This document shows positions 1-5,904 of a DNA stretch of 16,090 nucleotides, piece after piece; position 1 is the stretch's first letter; each line of letters opens with the position of its first letter. A program made the translations under genes and the position numbers. The DNA comes from Cryomorphaceae bacterium (GTDB lineage Bacteria; Bacteroidota; Bacteroidia; Flavobacteriales; Crocinitomicaceae): NCBI GenBank assembly GCA_021298235.1, contig JAJTDX010000112.1, positions 1 to 16,090 on the forward strand, read 5' to 3'. A model generated the notes under the pieces. That model searched no databases, was not told where the DNA came from, and worked only from the letters and a program-made list of their open reading frames with translations.

Positions 1-145
1 AATGAATACGCTTTCTTTATTGACTGACGAAGAAAAGCTTCTGAATTTTAAATCACAAGCGCTTTCAAGGGCCCATGATTTTGACTTAGAAAAGATATTG
101 CCTCTCTATGAGGCATTGTATACCGCGCTTGTTCCTGCGGTTTAG
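1..145 (+). CDS. bshA: C-terminal end of a GT4 glycosyltransferase, probably BshA (bacillithiol synthesis), partial at 5' edge
   Basis: The reading frame whose codons begin at base 2 is open from the window edge to a TAG at 143-145 and gives 47 residues. The tail contains ALSRAHDFDLEKILPLYEAL, which resembles the last helix of BshA, the enzyme that joins GlcNAc to L-malate in the first step of bacillithiol synthesis. The same kind of C-terminal helix (F-D-x-x-K-I followed by a tyrosine and ALY) occurs in GT4 glycosyltransferases generally, so another GT4 enzyme is possible. The ATG at base 2 is probably an internal methionine, because the segment contains no catalytic domain. Its stop overlaps by four bases the stop of the convergent lipoprotein gene on the other strand. 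The family assignment is by recalled similarity of a short tail only. Confidence 0.55.
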   Translation, partial: MNTLSLLTDEEKLLNFKSQALSRAHDFDLEKILPLYEALYTALVPAV

Positions 146-402
146 TCCTCAATTTGCACAGTCAAGGTATCCACTAAAGAATTGTTTTTCAGTAATCTAT
201 TCAAGGCACGCCATTCGTTCCGATTAAATTCTCGGATTACCGATCTTTTGGCTTCGCGGTGTGCGCTTCGGAAAGCTTTTTGAAGCATGCGGTCGTATTT
301 ATGTTTTGACACCAATTTTCCATTGGCCAATGAAACTGTGGGCTTGTAAGACGAACAGCCGACTACTGTGAAAAAAAGTAAAAGTAGAATGATGGGTTTC
401 AT
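142..402 (-). CDS. small lipoprotein of unknown function (86 aa)
   Basis: The protein starts with a short hydrophobic signal (residues 3-15) ending in the lipobox-like VVGC, so Cys16 should be lipidated and the mature protein anchored in the envelope. The mature part of about 70 residues is basic and rich in Arg, Lys and Asn (for example RSAHREAKRSVIREFNRNEW) and is probably helical. I recognise no domain. It is convergent with the bshA-like gene, and the two stop codons overlap at 142-145, so there is no room for a terminator between them. No clear TAnnTTTG element is seen upstream of the ATG at 400-402. It is a plausible real gene because of the complete signal, but its function is unknown. 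Confidence 0.65.
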   Translation of the reverse strand: MKPIILLLLFFTVVGCSSYKPTVSLANGKLVSKHKYDRMLQKAFRSAHREAKRSVIREFNRNEWRALNRLLKNNSLVDTLTVQIED

Positions 403-461
403 AAGAGTGATTTAAATTGAATGAACAACGGAAGAACTGAAAACATCTAACAGGTTAAGAC

Positions 462-488
462 AAAAAAAGGCCGGCAATGCCGACCTTT
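462..488 (-). terminator. rho-independent terminator of the thiolase gene
   Basis: Read on the minus strand, a 10-base-pair stem (AAAGGTCGGC pairing with GCCGGCCTTT, with one T-G wobble) closes a three-base ATT loop and is followed by a run of T. It lies 25 bases downstream of the thiolase stop codon and just upstream of the small lipoprotein gene, which runs in the same direction. Confidence 0.85.
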
Positions 489-513
489 AGAATAGTTATA
501 ATAAATTGAAGGA

Positions 514-1695
514 TTATATCACGTTCTCGATGATCATTGCTGAAGCGCCGCCGCCACCATTACAGATCCCGGCACCACCAAAACGTGCGTTTCGATCTTT
601 AAGAATGTGAATCAAGGTCACAAGAATTCGAGATCCAGAGTTTCCAAGTGGGTGACCTAAAGCTACAGCACCTCCATTCACATCTACCTTTGATGGATCT
701 AGTCCCAGAAGTTTTGTGTTTGCAATTCCGACTACAGAGAATGCTTCATTGAGCTCCCAGAAATCAATTTCTTTTGTTGACAATCCTGCTTTTTCCAATG
801 CTTTTGGAACAGCTTTAGACGGTGCCGTTGTAAACCATAGAGGCTCCTGAGCAGCATCAGCGTATCCCCGGATCACAGCCAGCGGTTTCAAATTGTACTT
901 AGCCACGGCTTCTTCAGACGCAAGAATTAGCGCCGAAGCACCGTCGTTCAGTTTAGAAGCGTTGGCTGCTGTTATTGTGCCATCTTTATCAAAGGCCGGA
1001 CGCAAGGTTGCGATTTTATCCAGCTGAACATTCCGATATTCTTCATCCTGAGAAACAATTACAGGATCTCCTTTTCGCTGGGGTACACTCACCGGAATAA
1101 CCTCTTTAGTAAATTTTCCGGAGTTCCAAGCCTCTGTAGCTTTCTTGTATGAGTCAATGGCAAATGCATCCTGATCTTCTCGTGTAATGTTGTGTTCTTT
1201 TGCACAAGCTTCTGCGCAATTACCCATGGGAACCTTACTGTAAACGTCCAGTAAACCATCTTTGGTAATCCCGTCCAACATGGAGATGTTACCGAATTTT
1301 GTTCCATTTCTTCCGTCCAGGTAATGTGGTACTAGAGACATGTTTTCCATACCACCGGCAACCACAATTTGATTATCACCTGCAAGAATTGTTTGTGCAG
1401 CCAACATCACAGATTTCATTCCGGACGCACACACTTTGTTCACAGTAGTGCAGGGTACGTTGTTGCCAATCCCAGCAGCTAAAGCAGCTTGTCTTGCAGG
1501 CGCCTGACCAACTCCAGCTTGAAGAACATTTCCCATGAAAACTTCATCCACCCATGATGGATCAATTGTTCCTTTCTCAAGAGCACCTTTAATGGCGGTG
1601 GCACCAAGCTCAGTTGCAGGAACGGTAGAAAGACCTCCCATCATTGAACCAATGGGTGTTCTAACTGCAGAAACGATGTAAACTACTTTTGACAT
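514..1695 (-). CDS. acetyl-CoA C-acetyltransferase (biosynthetic-type thiolase)
   Basis: This is a thiolase of 393 residues, the usual length. It catalyses reversible Claisen condensation of two acetyl-CoA to acetoacetyl-CoA, or thiolysis of 3-ketoacyl-CoA, in the cytoplasm. All catalytic elements are visible: the nucleophile Cys89 in VNKVCASGMK, Asn316 in NEAF, His348 in GHPLGNSG and Cys378 in GICNGGGGA. Positions 89, 348 and 378 coincide with the numbering of the well-studied Zoogloea PhaA enzyme, which favours the short-chain biosynthetic type over the long-chain FadA type. The N-terminal VSAVRTPIG motif fits the start chosen. It is a single-gene unit with its own terminator at 462-488 and is divergent from the DUF3078 gene. 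No FadB-like partner is adjacent, so the exact pathway (beta-oxidation or acetoacetyl-CoA supply) is open. Confidence 0.95.
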   Translation of the reverse strand: MSKVVYIVSAVRTPIGSMMGGLSTVPATELGATAIKGALEKGTIDPSWVDEVFMGNVLQAGVGQAPARQAALAAGIGNNVPCTTVNKVCASGMKSVMLAAQTILAGDNQIVVAGGMENMSLVPHYLDGRNGTKFGNISMLDGITKDGLLDVYSKVPMGNCAEACAKEHNITREDQDAFAIDSYKKATEAWNSGKFTKEVIPVSVPQRKGDPVIVSQDEEYRNVQLDKIATLRPAFDKDGTITAANASKLNDGASALILASEEAVAKYNLKPLAVIRGYADAAQEPLWFTTAPSKAVPKALEKAGLSTKEIDFWELNEAFSVVGIANTKLLGLDPSKVDVNGGAVALGHPLGNSGSRILVTLIHILKDRNARFGGAGICNGGGGASAMIIENVI

Positions 1696-1774
1696 ATTAA
1701 GATTTTAGGCCTGCGAAGTTAACAAAAAAGCGACTCTGAAGTAACCAATAAGGTATCGAACTTTTTAAAATTCA

Positions 1775-1782
1775 TAGATTTG
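1775..1782 (+). promoter_or_regulatory. possible -7 promoter element of the DUF3078 gene
   Basis: TAGATTTG matches the Bacteroidota -7 consensus TAnnTTTG and sits 17 bases before the ATG at 1800. No matching TTG is seen at the usual -33 distance. A transcript from here would have a leader of roughly ten bases. Confidence 0.4.
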
Positions 1783-1799
1783 TCAACCTTATTTGACGC

Positions 1800-2753
1800 A
1801 TGAAAAATTCCTATATTCATCTGATCTTCATTTTAATCTTGTCCAATTACAGTTGGTCTCAGGATTCAACAAAAACCGATTCTTTGAATATGCCAACATG
1901 GAAATTGAAAGCTGTTTACACACTCAATGGTTCTCAGTCCAGCTTTGTAAATTGGAGTGCAGGTGGACGAAATAATATTTCTCTGCTTGGGACACTCACA
2001 GCAAATGCCTACTATCAGCATCGAAATCTCAAATGGAGTAACGATCTAGGGATTGCTTTGGGAGGTTTGAGATACATAGAAAAGGAGTCTGTTGAAGGAA
2101 TGCAGAAAACGGATGACAGAGTAGACATCTCCTCTAATTTTGGTTACAGAATAAAAACGCACACCTATGTTTCTTTCATTGGTGGATTGAGAACTCAATT
2201 GCTAGATGGATTTACTTATCCGAACGATTCTGTGATCGTTTCTACATTTATGGCGCCCGGCTATGTGAATACTGCCATTGGATTAGACTATATAAAAAGC
2301 GATAATTTTTCTGTTTTTACATCGCCTTTTGCCATGAAGTTGACGGTGGTAAATAATCAAGTGCTCGCAGATTCAGGAGCTTATGGCGTTCAACGTGCTG
2401 TAGTTGACGAAAGTGGAATGTTAGTCAATCCAGGGAGAAGGTTGCGAAGTGAGTTTGGTGCGTACATTAAAGTGAAATACGTACAAGTAATTGCTAAAAA
2501 CATAGAACTCAAATCAAAATTGGAGCTCTTTTCAAACTATTCGCAAAATCCTCAAAATATTGATGTTAACCTTGAGGCCCTGTTTAATTTTAAAGTAAAT
2601 AGTTGGTTTTCTGCATCCTTGCAATGTATGTTGATCTATGACGATGATATTCAGATTCGTGATGTGAATGGAAGAACCGGACCTCGAACACAGTTCAAAT
2701 CTGTACTTGGATTGGGAATTTCTTATAAAATGAAGAATTACAAAGACACGTAG
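1800..2753 (+). CDS. DUF3078 family exported protein
   Basis: The 317-residue protein has an N-terminal signal peptide (hydrophobic residues 6-19, likely cut near Trp-Ser-Gln at 19-21). The segment NWSAGGRNN at residues 51-59 is the hallmark of DUF3078, a Bacteroidota family. The rest alternates short hydrophobic and polar stretches with many Tyr, Asn and Ser (for example GYRIKTHTYVSFIGGLRTQL), the pattern of an outer-membrane beta-barrel. The C-terminus GLGISYKMKNYKDT also suits a closing strand. The function of the family is not known to me; a barrel or outer-membrane role is inference. It is followed after 87 bases by the vWA gene on the same strand. Confidence 0.85.
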   Translation: MKNSYIHLIFILILSNYSWSQDSTKTDSLNMPTWKLKAVYTLNGSQSSFVNWSAGGRNNISLLGTLTANAYYQHRNLKWSNDLGIALGGLRYIEKESVEGMQKTDDRVDISSNFGYRIKTHTYVSFIGGLRTQLLDGFTYPNDSVIVSTFMAPGYVNTAIGLDYIKSDNFSVFTSPFAMKLTVVNNQVLADSGAYGVQRAVVDESGMLVNPGRRLRSEFGAYIKVKYVQVIAKNIELKSKLELFSNYSQNPQNIDVNLEALFNFKVNSWFSASLQCMLIYDDDIQIRDVNGRTGPRTQFKSVLGLGISYKMKNYKDT

Positions 2754-2787
2754 TGTGAGTCGCTAACTTTAGTAAATTCGTATCCCC

Positions 2788-2937
2788 GTGTTTATTTCAG
2801 CAGACATATCTTTATTCTGGTTGCTTCCCTGGTTTGCTGTATGCATAGCGGCATCGCTCTTTTTTTATCGAAAAAACAGTTGGTTCGAGTCCGGGTTCTC
2901 ACATTATTCTTTACTGGATTATTGCTTTTTGCCTTAA
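2788..2937 (+). pseudogene. displaced N-terminal segment of the vWA membrane protein (frame shifted)
   Basis: From GTG 2788 this frame encodes about 30 residues that look like the missing N-terminal membrane helix of the following gene: ISLFWLLPWFAVCIAASLFF followed by Tyr-Arg-Lys-Asn. BatA/vWA proteins of this kind normally begin with such a helix and a basic link, then a second helix, then the vWA domain. The frame runs into TAA at 2935-2937, while the second helix and vWA domain continue in the -1 frame. The frames meet at the run A AAA AAC (2871-2877), which in this frame reads CGA AAA AAC. A one-base loss in the A6 tract or -1 slippage there would join the two into one protein. A near-consensus TAACTTTA element at 2764-2771 lies just upstream. 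The start codon is tentative. Confidence 0.55.
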
Positions 2938-4832
2938 TCTTTCAATTGAAAAGCTATCGAACAGAAAAACCTACAGCAATTTTGCTTGTGGATCACTCAG
3001 CTTCGATGTTGAATTACAGTGATAGTAATCAGGTTGAATCACAGCTAAAAAAGCTTCGTAAAGACCTTAAAGACAGGTTAGACGGAAAATTTGAAATCGA
3101 AGAAATTTCCATTGAGGATGTTGTAACCTATGGAGAATCGAAAGGGTTTAAATCCGGGATTTCTGATTTGACCTTAGGATTCAGGCAAATACGAACAGAT
3201 TATTACAGTAGAAATATTGGTGCTGTCCTCTTTGTCTCGGATGGAAACTACAACAAAGGGATCAACCCAGTGTACGAGGCGGGTAAAATTAATTTTACAC
3301 CGGTGTACTCATTCATTGTCGGAGATACCACGCCCAAACGTGACCATTTTATTAAAAACGTAGCATACAATGACATTGCATTTTTAAACAATAAGTTTCC
3401 AGTTGAAATCGATCTTGAAGGAGTAAAGATGGGGAAGGGGGTGTCTGAAGTTTCCATACTCAAAAACGGAGAGGTGATTTCTTCTCAGTCGATAAAATAT
3501 ACTGATGGTGTGAATGATTTTGCACATGTATCTTTTTTGATAAATGCTGATAAACCCGGTTTTCAAAGTTACTCCGTTATTCTGAAGCGAGAAACAGGTG
3601 AATCTAATTACGAAAATAACATACGGACATTTTATGTCGAGGTAATGGACTCTCGAAGCAAAGTATTGATTCTTGCCGGCGCACCTCACCCCGATGTTGC
3701 TTCGTTTTTGGAGTCTATGGGTACAGATCAAAATCTCGACATATCCAGTGTTCTTGTAAAAGATTGGGACAGAAACCTTAAGAATGTGGATCTTGTCATT
3801 TGGCATGAGCCGGGAATAGCTTTTTCTCAGGACATTCAGGACCTTCTCGTATCTAAGGGGATTCCAGTGTTGTATTGTATAGGTCCAAATACACAATCCG
3901 GAGTTGTGGGTAAATTAAAGCTGGGAGTTCAAGCAACGGGTTCAAATCAGTTTGACGAAACACAGGGGAGCTGGAATCCGGGCTTTACGAGCTTCATTGC
4001 CTCTCCTGAATTACAGCGATCTTTGAATTATTACCCACCCCTCAAGACACGTTTTGGTCAACTGTCCCTTTCAGGAGGATTGGACGTCGCTGTATATCAA
4101 AGGGTAGGTCCCGTGACGAAAAAGGAACCTTTGATCTATTTCGGACAACATAATTCAGTGAAATTTGGAGTCGTGTACGGGGAGGGGATCTGGAAATGGC
4201 GTATGAATGAATTTGCGCGCAATGGTTCGTTTGAGCTTTTCAACGAGTTAATTCAGAAAATGACTCAGTTTTTAGTTATTAAAAAAGATGCTTCCCGACT
4301 ACAGGTTCAGTTTCCTAAGCGTTTTACAAAAGAAGAAGAAATTGTCGTAAACGCCGTCGTTTACAATAATTCGCTCGAACGGATTACCAAACCTGTTGTA
4401 AATATGACCGTGAAATCGACAAATGGAAAAATCTTAAAACGTGAATTCGCCAGGGGTACAGACATGTATCGCTTGTCGCTCGGAAAATTAAAACCAGGGA
4501 AATACACTTGGTCAGCATCTACCTCTCTGGAAGGAAAACGTTATTCTAAATCAGGTGAATTTATTGTAGAAGACATTTCACTTGAGAAATTAAATAGTTC
4601 CTCCAATGCATTGGTCATGAGGCAGCTTTCAAAAAGGACCGGAGGAAAGTATGCGTTTTTGAAGGAGTATGAGAGCTCTCTCGATGAACTTTTAAAACGG
4701 AAAGATATCGCATCAATGTCCTATCCTGAGACGACGTACAATGATTTGATCGATATCAAGCTTATCTTTTTTCTGCTACTTTTCTTGTTAACGCTGGAAT
4801 GGTTCCTTAGAAAATGGCTGGGAGCGTATTAG
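2841..4832 (+). CDS. vWA-domain membrane protein (BatA-like), body of the gene
   Basis: The open frame of 663 residues carries a membrane helix (about residues 17-36), a vWA domain beginning with the MIDAS motif DHSAS (51-55) with Thr111 and VSDG (132-135) as further metal-site elements, then a long region that may fold as a glutamine-amidotransferase-like domain plus a beta-sandwich. It ends with a second helix (LIFFLLLFLLTLEWFL). This layout matches the large vWA membrane proteins common in Bacteroidota, whose function is poorly defined. The ATG at 2841 is doubtful: the expected first helix is encoded in another frame from 2788, so the true protein is probably about 18 residues longer at the N-terminus and joined by a frameshift near 2871-2877. 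It forms a unit with the DUF3078 gene or has its own weak promoter. Confidence 0.85.
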   Translation: MHSGIALFLSKKQLVRVRVLTLFFTGLLLFALIFQLKSYRTEKPTAILLVDHSASMLNYSDSNQVESQLKKLRKDLKDRLDGKFEIEEISIEDVVTYGESKGFKSGISDLTLGFRQIRTDYYSRNIGAVLFVSDGNYNKGINPVYEAGKINFTPVYSFIVGDTTPKRDHFIKNVAYNDIAFLNNKFPVEIDLEGVKMGKGVSEVSILKNGEVISSQSIKYTDGVNDFAHVSFLINADKPGFQSYSVILKRETGESNYENNIRTFYVEVMDSRSKVLILAGAPHPDVASFLESMGTDQNLDISSVLVKDWDRNLKNVDLVIWHEPGIAFSQDIQDLLVSKGIPVLYCIGPNTQSGVVGKLKLGVQATGSNQFDETQGSWNPGFTSFIASPELQRSLNYYPPLKTRFGQLSLSGGLDVAVYQRVGPVTKKEPLIYFGQHNSVKFGVVYGEGIWKWRMNEFARNGSFELFNELIQKMTQFLVIKKDASRLQVQFPKRFTKEEEIVVNAVVYNNSLERITKPVVNMTVKSTNGKILKREFARGTDMYRLSLGKLKPGKYTWSASTSLEGKRYSKSGEFIVEDISLEKLNSSSNALVMRQLSKRTGGKYAFLKEYESSLDELLKRKDIASMSYPETTYNDLIDIKLIFFLLLFLLTLEWFLRKWLGAY

Positions 4833-4851
4833 TTTAGAATTTAAAATTCAC

Positions 4852-4923
4852 TTTGAACCTTTGAACATTGGAACCTTTGAACAATTGAATCCTTTGTCTT
4901 GAACCATTATTCAATATGAACCA
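4852..4923. repeat. degenerate period-8 tandem repeat
   Basis: Five consecutive eight-base units (4852-4891) follow TTTGAACM: TTTGAACC, TTTGAACA, TTGGAACC, TTTGAACA and ATTGAATC. Looser copies continue at 4899-4906 (TTGAACCA) and 4916-4923 (ATGAACCA). The array lies 20 bases after the vWA stop, in the spacer before the 48-residue gene. It has no coding potential and no inverted symmetry, so it is a short intergenic microsatellite-like repeat and not a CRISPR. Confidence 0.75.
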
Positions 4924-5001
4924 TTCGTTTACTTCCGTTAATTTGTACATCCACAAAATAATTTCAGTTTACCATCGTTTCTTAAGAAATGTTTATTGCC
5001 T

Positions 5002-5148
5002 ATGTTAAAAAAATACCCTGAAAGGACTCCAGCCGAGGAGTTAAAGATCGGTCCTGACAGCAAGCTTCTCAATTTGATTTTGAATTACAGTAAATCAGTG
5101 GAAGCAAAAAGAACCAAAAAAAGGAAGGTTCTCGTTCATTTGAATTAA
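5002..5148 (+). CDS. small basic protein (48 aa), unknown function
   Basis: ATG 5002 opens a 48-codon frame ending TAA at 5146-5148. The product is basic and probably helical, with a core NLILNYSKSVEAKRTKKR and a closing VLVHLN. Short proteins with an N-Y-S-K-S core and a Lys-rich tail seem familiar from Bacteroidota genomes, but I cannot name the family. The strongest support is positional: its TAA is built into the first A run of a perfect hairpin terminator, as expected for a genuine short transcript. No Shine-Dalgarno and no convincing TAnnTTTG element is seen upstream. Too short for most gene-length cutoffs. Confidence 0.6.
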   Translation: MLKKYPERTPAEELKIGPDSKLLNLILNYSKSVEAKRTKKRKVLVHLN

Positions 5149-5183
5149 AAAAGAAAGACCGCCTTTAGCGGTCTTTCTTTTTT
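5147..5183. terminator. perfect bidirectional hairpin terminator
   Basis: Sixteen base pairs without mismatch (AAAAAAGAAAGACCGC against GCGGTCTTTCTTTTTT) close a five-base loop CTTTA. Each strand ends in six T residues, so the element can stop transcription from the 48-residue gene on the plus strand and from the 103-residue gene on the minus strand. Confidence 0.93.
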
Positions 5184-5206
5184 AAAGATTAAATTAGTAT
5201 AGTATT

Positions 5207-5518
5207 TTAAACCACTTTTTGAGCGTATTTTTCAGATAATTTTTTTGAAATAATGTCTATAGCCTTTTCACTCGCCTTATTTGTTGCAAAACTTGGAAGT
5301 TCTAAACTATCAACCTCAGGTTTCAAATGCTCGTCGTATGCTTGTTGCGACAAATCTTTTATATGATCCTCTAGTTCTTGACCTTTTAGTTGAGCAGTGT
5401 TATCATCAATCTTAACACCATTTACTACTTCAAGTGCTCGCTGGGATACATATCCAATTTTCAAAGCTGTTCCTACGTAAGGGACCCAACCTAATGTGTT
5501 AACTAAAAATTTTGACAT
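5207..5518 (-). CDS. hypothetical protein (103 aa)
   Basis: I do not recognise this protein. It has a hydrophobic, glycine-containing N-terminus (LVNTLGWVPYVGTALKIG, residues 5-22) that is too weak for a clear signal peptide, and a charged helical remainder ending KKLSEKYAQKVV. It has no cysteine and no known motif. Several glutamines and acidic residues around 44-70 (KGQELEDHIKDLSQQAYDEH) suggest an amphipathic helix or coiled coil. It sits alone between the shared terminator (24 bases downstream) and an AT-rich upstream region with a plausible promoter, so it is probably a single-gene transcript. The isolated position and AT-rich flank are compatible with horizontal gain, but that is only inference. 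Confidence 0.6.
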   Translation of the reverse strand: MSKFLVNTLGWVPYVGTALKIGYVSQRALEVVNGVKIDDNTAQLKGQELEDHIKDLSQQAYDEHLKPEVDSLELPSFATNKASEKAIDIISKKLSEKYAQKVV

Positions 5519-5670
5519 AATTTTTGGATTTAAATTAATTTCTCTGGCTACGTGAATTTAAATTTATTTATTAAATATATATAATATAAATGAAAGGGTC
5601 AACGTTTGATTATCAGAAAATTAAATTTTTGATTAGGTTTTAGGTGATACTAATATCCGATAGACTGATT
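5519..5670. other. AT-rich spacer upstream of the 103-aa gene
   Basis: This spacer is markedly AT-rich, especially 5558-5590 (almost only A and T). I see no coding capacity in it. The only interpretable element is the promoter candidate at 5572-5602. The adjoining 5671-5904 holds a fragment with no assured gene status. Confidence 0.5.
5572..5602 (-). promoter_or_regulatory. candidate promoter of the 103-aa gene
   Basis: On the minus strand a TTG (5600-5602) is followed after 20 bases by TATATTTA (5572-5579), seven of eight matches to the TAnnTTTG -7 box. The spacing fits Bacteroidota -33/-7 promoters. The leader would be about 45 bases. AT-rich background raises the chance of a false match. 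Confidence 0.35.
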
Positions 5671-5853
5671 CTATTTCTCTATTTCCTTACCACCGAAGCG
5701 ATGCACAAGGTTTAGAGCCCCTTGAAGACCGAATGATGCGTCGGATTTCATGTTGTTAAAATTGCATCCTAGCTCAATATTAAGTTGATAGGAGCGTGAA
5801 AAAGGTGACATCAATCCAAATGCGGAACAATGCCCAGTCTTTTCTGTATCCAT
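5671..5853 (-). pseudogene. short ORF resembling the C-terminal strands of a beta-barrel protein, possible remnant
   Basis: The frame from ATG 5851-5853 encodes 60 residues. Its second half, SYQLNIELGCNF then ASFGLQGALNLVHRFGG, looks like two or three closing strands of an outer-membrane barrel. There is no signal peptide and no room for a full barrel. The frame stays open upstream of the ATG for 17 more codons, up to the TAA that ends the M13 peptidase gene, and is in the same frame as that gene. The peptidase ends normally (…VARIW), so this is not simply its lost tail. It may be the remnant of a barrel gene, a small leaderless protein, or chance. Confidence 0.3.
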
Positions 5854-5904
5854 TGAGAATAACGGCCAATAGAATAGGGTGTTAGAATACCAAATGTAAC
5901 CAAT

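Noticed and set aside
2882..2892. tRNA T-loop-like GGTTCGAGTCC
   Set aside because: The flanks form only a weak four-pair stem with two G-T pairs, no other tRNA arms are present, and the stretch lies inside the vWA coding region.
3384..3896. 170-codon ORF on the minus strand
   Set aside because: It is fully antisense to the vWA gene, has no promoter or family likeness, and is rich in Cys, His, Ile and Tyr as expected for a shadow frame.
4852..4923. CRISPR-like array
   Set aside because: The repeat unit is only eight bases with no spacers, so it is a simple tandem repeat.
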